From NCBI GenBank assembly GCA_964059195.1, contig CAXKWD010000007.1, positions 806,001 to 870,000 of the forward strand: a stretch of DNA of 64,000 bases, given 5' to 3'. The translations under genes and the position numbers were made by a program. Under the pieces are notes generated by a model, which made no database searches, was not told the origin of the DNA, and saw nothing but the letters and a program-made list of their open reading frames with translations. Below, one piece after another: positions 1-9,658 of the stretch; the first letter of the stretch is position 1, and each line of letters begins with the position of its first letter. Source of the stretch: Ectobius pallidus. Lineage: Eukaryota > Arthropoda > Insecta > Blattodea > Ectobiidae.

Positions 1-820
1 CAATTAGCAATAGAAAGCTGCATTGCCGACATCGAGCAGATATCGATAAGTCGAGTGACAGCACTTTGACATTCTACTTGGCGCTACAGCCAGAATACAT
101 TAGCTTACTTAGAAGTGTCATATCGATTAGTGCAATTGATTATAGAAGCAACTTTTGTATAGATCGATTATTCACCGCATTGTATTTATTAAATTTCTCT
201 GTAATTATACATTGCAATTATAATGTAAATGCTCACATATTAATTTTTTATGTTACAGAATAATTACAGCATGTCATTCTCTGTAAATGTACCCTAGTTC
301 TGGATGGAAGCTACTAGACACTTCTAGAAGAGCCTTCCATGGGATTCTAGAACTCGACTCTTTGTAAGATGATTATGTGAACGCATTTTGGCCGTTAGAC
401 TTTCTCTCATTCTCTCACCGATCGTCGCTTCGTAAGGGCACAGCCCCAATTTAGCAACAGACCACAAGTCTGAATATATAATAGTACAGTTCTACACTAC
501 TCAGCATGGAACCAGCAATGACAGCCACGACTTAATCTACCAGGAGGTGGATATTTGAAACATCACTAGAACTGCGTGGAGCGTAGCTTGCAGCCATTGG
601 AAGTACTCGCTACTGGCCACCGTTCAGGATGATCTACATCGCCATAGAACTTCAGCTTCAATAACTGTACACCCCATAACCACAGTCCGGCTAAATGCAG
701 TCACATTCTCATCAGATGTAGTCGCAAATCAAGTTAAGTAAAAATAAGCAAATTGTATTAACACATAAAGCCAAGTAAGGCTTAGCATCTTTATGTAGCT
801 AAAGTAAATACTGCTTGTAT
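1..820. other. No recognisable gene; AT-rich DNA
   Basis: A 65-codon open frame at 66-263 (+) has no recognisable motif and I do not call it a gene. Two perfect TTCTAGAA palindromes lie at 322-329 and 345-352. A TATA-like stretch (GAATATATAATA) lies near 473-484. The block at about 283-700 is less AT-rich than its surroundings and could be an old LTR or promoter, but I found no partner copy or primer-binding site. Confidence 0.4.
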
Positions 821-821
821 A

Positions 822-1050
822 ATTGTAGGGAGTTTTGGCATCCTTGCAGCTCCTCTTTTCCTCTACGTGCAAGCCAAATATGCTGCCGTAGTAGTTTGAA
901 TAATCTATAATATTACTCAAAGACCAAGGATTGGTCTAGCTAAATTAGTGGTTTTTACAGAAGTAATTCCGCTTTCATAAAGTTAAGAAGTTTTGGCAAA
1001 TATTTGCAGCTTCTCTTTTCCTACTTGCAGATAAAGTATACTGCAGTAGT
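822..1050 (+). repeat. Degenerate direct repeat, two copies of about 65 bp
   Basis: Copies at about 822-887 and 984-1050 share the order GTTTTGGCA, TTGCAGC, CTCTTTTCCT, TGCAG or TGCAA, and GTAGTA, with scattered substitutions and small indels. Nothing in either copy is coding. It is probably an old tandem duplication or two pieces of a decayed repeat. Confidence 0.45.
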
Positions 1051-2340
1051 ATTCTGAGCCAATACAGCTCAATTATTATATTGTAACTGTTGAAACAAAA
1101 ATAAAGTTATTTGAATTGTTGTTGTGGAAACAAACCATATTATGTTATAATAATAAATCAACCTTGAAATTATCCTGAAATCTACTTAGCAAAGATAACA
1201 GATCATAATTATTGACAACTACAGCTAAGAATAAGAAGAATAAAGAAGCAATTCTCTCTCCATTCTTCCTGCTTCCTTCAAACATTCCTGCAATTCTAAA
1301 CTTAAATATTTTCTGGATTATAATCCAGTGGTCCTCCGAAAATCCTATTGCAACCCTGTTAGGCACACTAGCCTACATGCATGATAACGAAATATATCAG
1401 TTTGATATTTATTTCCATGCATAAAACAATACTCTAAACCTAAGTAAATTAAGAATTGTACTGGGGACCTCTCCAAACAAATAATATTATACAACACGTA
1501 ACGTGAAAGGGCCTGACAATTTTCTCTAATTTAGGTTTGAAGTTCCATAAATGTGCACTGTCTATTGCTCCCCTCTGAATATGTATCGACTGCGCCCAGA
1601 CTTGACCCCGTGACCATCTCATCCTGACAACGAAATGCCATTGCTACCAGATGGTGTTTAATGCAACGTGTGCCGTTGACCTCCGTCAATAAAACAAAAT
1701 AAACGTAACAAGATGCTACAGATGTATCGAATCCTATATAATAGACATAAATAAAGGTGATAGCAATTACCCATTTTGACAAAGTACAACGTATATAAGA
1801 GGTATATTCATGCTTCTCTATTGATCTGATTATTATTTTACAGTAATTTATTCAATAATTTTGTACCTAAACGGTGTATGCTGTTCCCTTCAGTATTGAG
1901 TATAGAAATGTGGTTGTCTGCTGGCTTATGTTTCCTGGGACACGTGACAGAACACGTGACTCGCATATCGACCAATCACGCGGCGCATGAATAGGATCAT
2001 AATAGCTATTCAGCTAAATTTTAAGTACTATGGCAATGGCAATTTCTCTGACGTCATTGTCTTTCCACACAACGTATTGTACATCGCTGTTGTACCTGGT
2101 AACGAACGATCTCAGTTCAGGTCAATGAAGAAGACGAAAATAATCATTTCCGAGTTATTTCAGCTGAAATGGTTTGCTGGAAGAAAACAACTCTCTAATT
2201 GAATGCAGCTGACTACGCTAGGCGCATCGTGAACAGACAACTTGATGACGCCATCACAATGGGTTTAATTGGAAATGTCCTGTCCTGCTAACTCACCTTC
2301 ACATTTCAGTGGAGAGATGATCCCATATGAATATCATTTC
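1051..2340. other. Intergenic, no gene seen
   Basis: Overlapping short ORFs at 1145-1424, 1531-1782 and 1987-2202 have no motifs and look like chance frames in AT-rich DNA. The only notable feature is the E-box and CCAAT cluster at 1941-1976, listed separately. Confidence 0.4.
1941..1976. promoter_or_regulatory. Paired CACGTG E-boxes with CCAAT box
   Basis: Two CACGTGAC motifs (CACGTG at 1941-1946 and 1953-1958) are 12 bp apart and followed by CCAAT at 1972-1976. CACGTG is bound by bHLH-zip factors (Myc/Max, USF and MITF families). The downstream GACCAATCACG string recurs at 55623-55633 and 57593-57603, so this may be a repeat-borne promoter. No gene follows it. Confidence 0.25.
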
Positions 2341-2364
2341 CATGCTTAAGCAGATGCAATAGAG

Positions 2365-2760
2365 GAAGTGCCAGAACATAATCTGAGAGTGTTCGAAAAC
2401 AGGGTGCTTAGGAAAATATTTGAGCCTAAGAGAGATCAAAATGGGGACGGAAGGAAACTGCATAACGACGAGCTTCATGACCTGTACTCTTCGCCGCATA
2501 AATTAAGGGTAATTAAATCAGGGAGGATGAAATCGGGTGGACATGTTGCGCGCATAGGGAGGAAAGACGTATCTCAAAAATATTGACTGGGAAAAATACC
2601 ACTCTGAAGACCTAGACGTAGGTGAGAGGACAATATTAGGACACATTTAAAGGAAGTAGGATTTGCGAGTGGTGGTTGGATGGAGTTAGCACAGAATAGG
2701 GTTGAAGGCGGGCTCATGTAATAGACACTATTCCTTTAGCTTACATAGGAATTGTCTATT
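2365..2760 (+). pseudogene. Non-LTR retrotransposon RT, C-terminal remnant (copy a)
   Basis: The frame 2368-2586 encodes the tail of an insect non-LTR reverse transcriptase, with the run FENRVLRKIF, then KLHNDELHDLYSSP, then a degenerate GHVARIG. The usual HVARMG motif and following basic region are damaged. Nucleotide similarity continues past the stop to about 2760, where it ends in TGCCATTGAGTAATTAAGTA. The same 3-prime end is seen in copies at 22336-22800 and 23848-24117, and the longest copy is at 49879-50950. The fragment is 5-prime truncated, which is typical of target-primed retrotransposition. Confidence 0.75.
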
Positions 2761-2794
2761 GCCATTGAGTAATTAAGTATGGTATTTTATAAGA

Positions 2795-3000
2795 TTGTGT
2801 GGTGGACGGGAAAATGTCTGTCTGTGTGTCTGTCCGTCCGTGTGTCTCTACGCACGATAAATCAATTACGCTTGATCGGTTTTCCAGTAAACTTGTTATA
2901 CGCATTTATAACGTCCTCAGGTAAATTAGCGAGGAAGGCCGCTGAGATGTCAGCAACCGAAAACTTGGATGCAATATATCCCTTTACTCGGCTTATAGTC
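2795..3000 (+). repeat. GTCT-rich dispersed repeat, family E copy 1
   Basis: It starts with GTGTGGTGGACGGGAAAATG, then degenerate TCTG/TCCG repeats, then a conserved block with TATACGCATTTATAACGTCC. Related copies are at 24150-24360 (+), 58869-59050 (+) and 59355-59535 (-). The open frame across it (2779-3063) exists because the repeat is open, not because of a recognised protein. The TCTG-rich 5-prime layout resembles arthropod Helitron-like non-autonomous elements, but I see no terminal hairpin here. Confidence 0.5.
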
Positions 3001-3100
3001 CGTGAAACAATTATTTTAAAAAATCCAAATGTAGTTTTCATGGAAAAGAGGTTACTATCTTGAGTGTTATGGTAAATGCTCAATAATGCTGACATTTATA

Positions 3101-3590
3101 TTATCTACTCTTATACAATTCAACGGCCCTAAATAGCGTGCTTGCTCGCTCGCCCGCTTCGTGAGATATCGGGTATACTCGGCGATGTTCGTCTCTCGCA
3201 GTGTAAACTTTCATGACTACTACAAAATTAGGAAAACAGTTTCTTTATTATATAAGGCCTAAGTGAAATGAGCACAATGAACAAATATTCTAATTTTATT
3301 TTTACTTACAATTTTCATAGCTCTGAACCACAAACATTTTTAACAATCTACCAGTGTAAATTTCTTAAAAATCCTGGAACTCAATGAATAATGGCGGGCG
3401 AAGCCGGGGACACCAGCAGTAAAATATTGATGGTTTAACTCTTGAAATATAGCTGATAATAATAATCCAAACAAACCATTCCTTCCCTTGAAACATTATA
3501 TAATTTCTGAAAATTACACTGAATTGATCACATAAAATGCACATCATATTCATCTGTCAACAAACAGTTGAGAAACAATACGTATTATTA
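3101..3590 (+). repeat. Dispersed repeat family C, copy A (490 bp)
   Basis: This block matches 40481-40967 in inverted orientation over almost its whole length. Shared landmarks are the start (TCTACTCTTATACA), a stretch rich in CGCTCGC, the central GGCGGGCGAAGCC hairpin sequence, and the end (CAACAAACAGTTGAGAAAC). The central GGCGGGCGAAGCCGxGG resembles the 3-prime hairpin of the Helitron-like units elsewhere in the window. The block may therefore be two units joined before it was copied. Confidence 0.65.
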
Positions 3591-4351
3591 GTGTTGGGTG
3601 GCTTTAGGATTGTATAAAACTTACGATATAATTAATTTCTGTAATCTACTTACTGATAGGAACGTATTTTGAAGGAAAAAGCGTAAGATATCCAGATAAG
3701 TTTCATATTTAAGCATCATTTTAACCATGGCAAAGCCACGGGCACCTCCTAGTTTAATACATTTGTATATTTCATATTCTAACACTGGTTCACCATACCT
3801 CAATGTTGAAAATTGGATAAAAAATTTATACGAACAATGCATGGGAACAAGATATACGAATTCACAGATTCCAGATGCTGCACTACAAGTAGATAATGAA
3901 TGTGCGAAACAAAAAGGTCATAAAGAAAGTTGGAGATTTAAGGTAAAAGCCACATTCCTCCCCCTGCGATGTATGTGAATGGACAAAGTTTTAAGTTTTT
4001 TTAAAAGGAGTTACTAAATAGCACAAGGAGCACTTTACACACCATGTTATGAAACACATGGAGCGAATAGCAGGCGATGGCCGGTATCACAGCTAATGGA
4101 TGTATTCTACAGTAAATGTAAGTATATACAGGAAATAATATAGTGCATAGTGGTGCAGAAAGAAATGGTTAAACCTGCTTTCGCATGGGATTCACAACAC
4201 TTTATTCTGGATATACTTAACAGAAAATTCTCAAGTTGCGCGGGTTCCTGTAGTGAAGAAGAAGAAGAAATAAAATCCGATGAATTGTGTATCGCACTAC
4301 TACAGCTAAAAGTCTCCCGGTTTGGGGGTTTCCTCGCTACAGACTCAGAGG
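3591..4351. other. Intergenic; left flank of the LTR element
   Basis: Short ORFs at 3727-3978 and 4150-4383 lack recognisable domains. The second reads into the 5-prime LTR and so is not a conserved gene. Nothing else was seen. Confidence 0.4.
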
Positions 4352-4355
4352 GATT

Positions 4356-5658
4356 TGGTATAAAATGGAGTCATCTCCATTAATCTCAATTGATATAAAA
4401 TGATGAGAAATAGATTGATAGTAATTAAATACGGCAGATAATAACGTTTGAACTAACCAAGCAATATTATTATAAATTACATGATAAAAAGCAGGAAAAA
4501 TTAACAAATAATATTACATAAATATGAAATTAATATCATCAATACTTTAGCTGATATTAATTATTTTATATTAAAGAATAAACTCAATAGAAGTTAGCAG
4601 ACAGAATACTCAGAAATACACAATGAAGCTGAAGTGAAATGTAAGGCAACTCAGTAGGGGGTAGGTGCCACTCTTTGTTAGAACTTTGCACTGCTATACA
4701 GTCAAAACGTAGCAGAAAGGAGAGCTTATAAGATGAATAGGCACTTCACTGGAAAATAAGCTGGGAAATATAAGTTGTATGGCGGATCCAGGAATTACAC
4801 TGGGATTCGGACAATCGCTTTAGGCTAGTAACAGAAGACCAGCGCTACTAAGCTCAAAGCCACGTTAATCGTAACAACCAATAGAATTTAAGTTTAGAAT
4901 AGAAAAAACTGAATTTAGCTATAACAGTATATATGATTGGTTTTGTGTAACTATGGTAAAGAGGGGAAATTGAGAGGAGGCTAAGATCATGGCTTTTACG
5001 AAACTACACTTGTGTACGAAGGACTCGAGGAGGCAGGTCATATTCCTGCATTTCTCCTCGAAAATACACATAAGTCGTATTGACATTGAGGTCAATCCGA
5101 CAGTATACATAAAATTAACTTCACTAATTTACCGAAGTGTAAAATCTATTCTACATTTATTCTTGCAGTAAGAGCTTATTATAGCTACTTACTAAAATAA
5201 ATTCAGTGAGTGTGCCAAGTAAGTACTGTTGTGACATTGACGTCATCATCATTACAAGATTACGTGGATACCGCGTGTCACTACCAGGAAGTATTTACGT
5301 ACGAGTGCGAAGGCCATTATTAGACTCCCTTCAATATCCCACCAATAAAATTAATAATTTTACGAAGTAACATTTATACATTTGAACTTTGATTGGAATA
5401 CTCAATAAACTAACAGTGTTTGATAAATATTTAATTATTAAAAAACATTAACTATAGAACCTCCACACCCTGTTTATGCCCTCGAGAAATGATAGAGTAA
5501 ATTGTAGCTGCCCGACTGAGCAACCCGAGGTTCCACCAGGCTGAAGAGGACAACACTCGCAGTAAGTACAATATTGTGGAGGTGGACCACAACCCTGATT
5601 GCAGCATACTTGAAGGACTCCTACAACCACAGGGCTTTTAGTGTGAAGTACTGCATCA
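4356..5658 (+). repeat. 5-prime LTR
   Basis: The LTR is 1303 bp, TGGTATAAAATGG to GTACTGCATCA. It is identical by eye to the 3-prime LTR, including three short spurious ORFs at the same offsets. It should contain the promoter and polyadenylation signals. AATAAA-type strings and a TATATAT stretch near 4928 are visible, but I cannot place the transcription start. Confidence 0.93.
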
Positions 5659-5920
5659 TATCTATGGCGCCCAATCTCGTGAGGCTCGAAAAAAAAAAAA
5701 GGAGTGAAGCAAGGGACGACGACCAGGATCATATCTAGAACTTAACAATTTAGTGGGGTTTCGATTCGAATAAACACATAGATATCGTCATATCTATGAC
5801 GCCCATTTCGTGGGGTTTCGATTCGAAAAACACATAAGCAATATATCTATGGACTAACCATTACGTGGGTCACGAGTATTATATCTATAGACTAACATAC
5901 AACGTGGGTCTTCGAAAAAA
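5659..5920 (+). repeat. Leader with five tandem PBS-like units
   Basis: Units starting TATCTA begin at 5659, 5732, 5791, 5844 and 5882. Unit 1 carries TGGCGCCCAA at 5665-5674, six bases after the LTR. That matches the start of the primer-binding site for tRNA-Lys used by gypsy-like elements, and CGTG and GGCTCGAA of the tRNA T-arm complement follow after a 3-nt interruption. Unit 3 has TGACGCCCA and then CGTGGGG, while units 2, 4 and 5 keep only the distal part. Units 1 and 5 share the same downstream string (GGAGTGAAGC, then AAGGGACGACGACC), so the region grew by tandem duplication. Confidence 0.75.
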
Positions 5921-6291
5921 GGAGTGAAGCCAAGGGACGACGACCGCCGACGACGATCATCACTATTAGGAGCTGGGCACCGAGCGAGAAGGAGGACGAC
6001 GGGAACCAAGATTAGGAGCCGGGCAACGCGAGGAAGAAGAAAAGAAGAAAGAAGAACAGAAGAAGGAAGAAAAGAAGAAGGAAAAAGAAGGCAACACGAT
6101 CGAACCAGAAGGAAGGATGACAACCGGAACCAAAACGGATAAGTCAAAAGATTTTATATGAAAGTGTTAAAAGGGTATTTTGTATCGTGCATGAAATTTA
6201 TGACTTGTTTGTTAAACAATAAGAGGGTATTGTGCATGAAAAATTTTGAGGGTAAACTGAAATGCGGTAAGAAAATACAAAAGGGTAAGGA
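5921..6291 (+). other. Purine-rich 5-prime untranslated leader
   Basis: From 6030 to 6110 the plus strand is nearly all A and G, with repeated GAAGAA and AAGAAG strings. This could hold a packaging or translation signal. Opposite-facing ORFs here (5854-6147 minus, 5924-6142 plus) are by-products of the biased composition. Confidence 0.5.
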
Positions 6292-6975
6292 ATGTATAAA
6301 TTACGGAGTGGAAAAATTGTAAACAGTGAAATGGAATCAAGTGAAAGTCAGTTAGGACAAGATTTATTAAGTCAAGGGGAACTGGAAAATTTTGAAAATA
6401 ATGTAAATATGGAGGTAACTAATGATAGTGAAGTAAGGGTTATTGAAGAAAATAACAGTCAGGAATTTGAAAATCAGTCAGAGGAACCTTTAGCTCAAGT
6501 AACTATAGAAAGTTCAGAGAATCAAAACGAGATAGGTCCAGTAGAAAGAGAAAATAAAAATGTAGGGGGAGATCAGCTATCAGAAATGCAACAAATGATG
6601 GCATTCATGCTAGAGGAAAATAAGAAATCATTGAAGCAGATAATAGGGGAAGAGGTTAAGCAGATAAATGAGGGGAATAAGAAGTTAGGGGAAGAGGTTA
6701 AGCAGAGTAATGAGGAAAATAAGAAATCATTTAAGCAGATTAATGAGGGTAATCAGAAGTTAGGGGAGGAGGTTAAGCAGATTAGGGAGGAAAATAAACA
6801 GATTTCTCAGGATAACAAAAAAGTCGTAGAGAGATTAGATACAATTAGCAATGAAGTAAAAGAAATAAATGATAGGTTAGAAGGAAAAATCAAAAGTGTA
6901 GTAGTGGACTTAGAGAAAATTATAAGAAAGAAATTCACAACAAAATTGCTGAAAATCAGAAGGAAGTTGAAGTAA
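6292..6975 (+). CDS. Gag, N-terminal part (coiled coil)
   Basis: This 227-codon frame starts MYKLRSGK, which I associate with the start of Gag in insect Gypsy-type elements. Residues about 1-95 are acidic and rich in E, N, Q and S. Residues about 100-210 form a long coiled coil rich in K, E, Q and N with near-perfect internal repeats such as EEVKQ and NEGNKKLG. The ATG at 6292 is the first long-frame start after the leader. The frame ends at 6975, but the frame that continues Gag is open from 6876, so about 100 nt overlap. The simplest reading is a single-base loss near 6928-6933 that splits one gag gene in two. Programmed shifting is possible, but I see no good slippery heptamer there. Confidence 0.8.
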   Translation: MYKLRSGKIVNSEMESSESQLGQDLLSQGELENFENNVNMEVTNDSEVRVIEENNSQEFENQSEEPLAQVTIESSENQNEIGPVERENKNVGGDQLSEMQQMMAFMLEENKKSLKQIIGEEVKQINEGNKKLGEEVKQSNEENKKSFKQINEGNQKLGEEVKQIREENKQISQDNKKVVERLDTISNEVKEINDRLEGKIKSVVVDLEKIIRKKFTTKLLKIRRKLK

Positions 6976-6998
6976 AATTAGTTGAAAAAAATAAAGAA

Positions 6999-8510
6999 TT
7001 GGAAAGTAAGTTAGTCCATGCATTTTCTTCAGACTTAGATGAGATTAATACTAAATTTCATGGTAGGGTTAAAGAACTAGAACATAAACAGGAGATAAAT
7101 AAAACAGCAACAGAAAACTTAAAGATTGAGGTCTTAGACAAAGTAAAACAGGTAGAAGGGTCTTTATCTGAGAAGGTTATAAATATAGAAAAACAAGTAA
7201 ACACATTGAATGCAAAAATTAATAGCAGTGAGAATGAACCTCAAAGTGTACGTAGCAGTAGTGACGTCAGGAGGAACAGCCTTGCAACATTTAATGTAAA
7301 TAATACTGCAGTATTAGCAGCAAATGAATTGCCATGTGAACCACAAGGTCCTCCTAGCGTCAACACTGAGTCAGATGATACGGGAAGCAATATCGAATTA
7401 GGGTCCCACAATGTAATGCAACTAGGTATCAGGAATCCTATCCACTTGTCACAAATTTTGGGGCATGATTGGACAGCACCTCGGTACAATGATGACAACT
7501 CATCTAACCCACATCATTTTATAAACGAAATGGATACCTACTTTAAAATAAAAGCGGTACCGGACGATTATAAAATGCTGATTGTTCAGAAAAGTTTGGT
7601 CGGAAAGTGCAGAGATTGGTGTAACTTCGTGTCGCAAAGGGGGATAGGATATCCTGAATTTAAAAGGTTATTTATGGAACGATACTGGAGCGCCAGTCGC
7701 CAAAGTAAGGCCAGAGCTGAGTTGTATTCAGGTAAATATAATGAAAGTTCGAATATGACAATGTCTGAATATTTCGTCAGAATAATGAAAGTTGCCAGGT
7801 CATTAGACTTACAATTAGCTGAAAAAGATGTGCTTCAATTAGCCTTAAAACACTATAAGCCCGAGATATATAATAATTTAGTTGTCGCTAGGCCTAAAAC
7901 TTGCGCCGAAGCACTAACATTATTAACTGAGTTTGAAGAGGTACATAGCCACGAGAGGACTCGTGATGTAAATAACAGGTTTGACAGTAGAAATGGGAGT
8001 GGCAACACAGGCGAAAATAGAGGTAGCCAGGCGAGCAATAGTGGGGCCCAGAATAATTATACTGGTAGGCCTAACCCTGGGAATCAGAATAATCAAACGC
8101 AGAGAGGATATAATGGTAGGAATGGCAGTAATCAGAATTATCAATTTCAAGGTAATAGACAAGATAGGCCTAATCAAGAAAGTGGTTACAGAAACCAAAA
8201 CAATAATATGGGTCAAACTCAGCGAAATGATTATAACAGGGGAAGAAACCCACCACAGAATACGAGGGTAAATCACATGGCATTCTCAGAAACAGATCGG
8301 AGGAATTCAGATAACAATCAGCAACGAGGGGAGGTGAGAGAAGGCCGCTATATCGGCTACAATTCTAACGGGAATGCGGTACAAGGCGATATGCGTGACA
8401 GAAATACTTCGCTTAACCCGGAAGCAAGTGAATATCACAATAACAATACAAGACAGTCAAATCAAACTGAAATAAATCAGGGAGATTTAAACTCCAGCGA
8501 GACGTACTAG
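6999..8510 (+). CDS. Gag, capsid and basic C-terminal tail
   Basis: The 503-codon frame continues Gag after the frame break. Residues 1-75 carry on the coiled coil. Residues about 171-312 match the retrotransposon Gag (capsid) fold, from HHFINEMDTYF through ERYWSASRQSKARAELYSGK to the ALTLLTEFEEVH end. Residues 320-503 are a low-complexity tail rich in N, Q, G, R and Y. No CCHC zinc knuckle is present, so RNA binding would rest on the basic Arg/Gly-rich tail, as in several insect Gypsy relatives. The ATG at 6999 is only the first Met in this frame and probably not a real start. The product should form cytoplasmic virus-like particles. Confidence 0.85.
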   Translation: MESKLVHAFSSDLDEINTKFHGRVKELEHKQEINKTATENLKIEVLDKVKQVEGSLSEKVINIEKQVNTLNAKINSSENEPQSVRSSSDVRRNSLATFNVNNTAVLAANELPCEPQGPPSVNTESDDTGSNIELGSHNVMQLGIRNPIHLSQILGHDWTAPRYNDDNSSNPHHFINEMDTYFKIKAVPDDYKMLIVQKSLVGKCRDWCNFVSQRGIGYPEFKRLFMERYWSASRQSKARAELYSGKYNESSNMTMSEYFVRIMKVARSLDLQLAEKDVLQLALKHYKPEIYNNLVVARPKTCAEALTLLTEFEEVHSHERTRDVNNRFDSRNGSGNTGENRGSQASNSGAQNNYTGRPNPGNQNNQTQRGYNGRNGSNQNYQFQGNRQDRPNQESGYRNQNNNMGQTQRNDYNRGRNPPQNTRVNHMAFSETDRRNSDNNQQRGEVREGRYIGYNSNGNAVQGDMRDRNTSLNPEASEYHNNNTRQSNQTEINQGDLNSSETY

Positions 8511-8527
8511 AGAGTCGTAGTATGTCT
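8486..8527 (+). promoter_or_regulatory. -1 ribosomal frameshift signal between gag and pol
   Basis: T TTA AAC sits at 8486-8492 in the gag frame, the canonical X XXY YYZ layout. The pol frame is open from 8471, overlapping gag by 40 nt, and lies exactly in the -1 frame. Seven bases after the heptamer, 8500-8507 can pair with 8520-8527 (8 bp including one G-U) around a 12-nt loop. Heptamer, spacing and stem are all as expected for programmed -1 frameshifting. Efficiency and any pseudoknot are unknown. Confidence 0.78.
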
Positions 8528-9658
8528 GTTGTGGGGAACCAGTTCACCGATGGGAGGCTCAATGAAAAAAGTAATTCACAAGAAACCAAAACAGAAAAAA
8601 GTAAAATTCTGAATCCGCCACAAATTGAAGCTAAAATAGGAAAATTAAAAGTTCAAGTAATGGTTGACAGTGGGGCAATGTTGAGTACATGCAGTTATAA
8701 ATGTTACGAGGAATTAAAGATAAACAATGTAAAATTCCAAGAACTAAATGTCCCGCTATTATATTGCACGACAGCTGTAAGCCGAACTCGATATAAGATT
8801 GATAAACAAATTATGGTAAAACTGGAGATTGGAGATTGGTCCGCTGACATTTACACGTTAGTTATCAAAAATTTAACTCACCCATTTATTCTCGGTTGTG
8901 ATAGTTTAATTGAATATGAAGGAATATTAGATTTTGGGGAAAACTCCTTAAAAATAAATAATCTAGGAAACGTAATTGAAGTTCCATTGTTAACGAATGA
9001 TCATAACGATTACGCAAAATGCTCTGAAAGTGAAAAGGCAATTCAAAATGAGGTTTTTATTATTGAAAATCTGAGTACAGATACAGGTTTTTATGATGAT
9101 ACTATCGTATCAAATCATGCTACTATTGATGTCGTAGGCGAGAAAAGCCCGGCAAATAATTTTATAGACTCAGCGGAAAATACGCGTTTCTATAGCGAGG
9201 AGATTAATGAGTTTAATGACACTTTTATTGAAGAAGTGTATGATATTGGAGGGGATTGCAAAATAAACATGATTAGAGCTGACTTAAATAATCGAAGTAA
9301 TTATGAGGAACTAGGGAACGAAAATTGTGTTCAAAAAGATGAAATTCTAGAGATATTAAAACAGAAGGTAAACAGTATCACAACTATCAATGAAAATCAG
9401 AAAGATCAATTATTTGAGGTGTTGTTAAGGAATAAAGATGTGTTTGACGAGACCCTGGGATTATGTACCGTTGATGACCATAAGATCACCATGGATAACC
9501 CACCAGTTTTCAATCATAAGAATAGGCCTATGCTGCTGTCAATACGAGAAGAGGTAAATAGTGTACTCATAAAATTCATGAGCATGATAAGATACATAAG
9601 CATGGAAAAATATATGAACCAAGTTGGGAGAATATTAGCCGAAATTTCTGGATATTAA
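8522..9658 (+). CDS. Pol fragment: retropepsin and truncated RT start
   Basis: The frame is reached by -1 frameshift from gag; the ATG at 8522 is probably not used alone. The aspartic protease has its catalytic motif DSGA at residues 49-52 and the later hydrophobic ILGCDSL at about 124-130, as in retropepsins of Gypsy elements. Residues about 275-345 match the region before the RT fingers (DVFDETLG, then KNRPMLLSIREEV). After about residue 352 similarity stops and the frame ends at 9658. The palm with its catalytic aspartates, RNase H and integrase are absent. The protein could mature Gag but cannot copy or integrate DNA. Confidence 0.85.
   Translation: MSVVGNQFTDGRLNEKSNSQETKTEKSKILNPPQIEAKIGKLKVQVMVDSGAMLSTCSYKCYEELKINNVKFQELNVPLLYCTTAVSRTRYKIDKQIMVKLEIGDWSADIYTLVIKNLTHPFILGCDSLIEYEGILDFGENSLKINNLGNVIEVPLLTNDHNDYAKCSESEKAIQNEVFIIENLSTDTGFYDDTIVSNHATIDVVGEKSPANNFIDSAENTRFYSEEINEFNDTFIEEVYDIGGDCKINMIRADLNNRSNYEELGNENCVQKDEILEILKQKVNSITTINENQKDQLFEVLLRNKDVFDETLGLCTVDDHKITMDNPPVFNHKNRPMLLSIREEVNSVLIKFMSMIRYISMEKYMNQVGRILAEISGY

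Noticed and set aside
2779..3063. 94-codon ORF beginning in the GTCT-rich repeat
   Set aside because: Its conserved part also appears in the frame at 59341-59685 only because both lie in the same repeat; no protein family is recognised.
5854..6147. Minus-strand 97-codon ORF opposite the LTR-element leader
   Set aside because: Ser/Leu/Pro-rich reading of a purine-rich leader, with no domain; it exists because the opposite strand has few stops.
7923..8276. Overlapping ORFs of 96-117 codons opposite and beside the Gag tail
   Set aside because: Shadows of the N/Q/G-rich Gag C-terminus; rich in Ile, Thr and Val from codon bias, with no motif.
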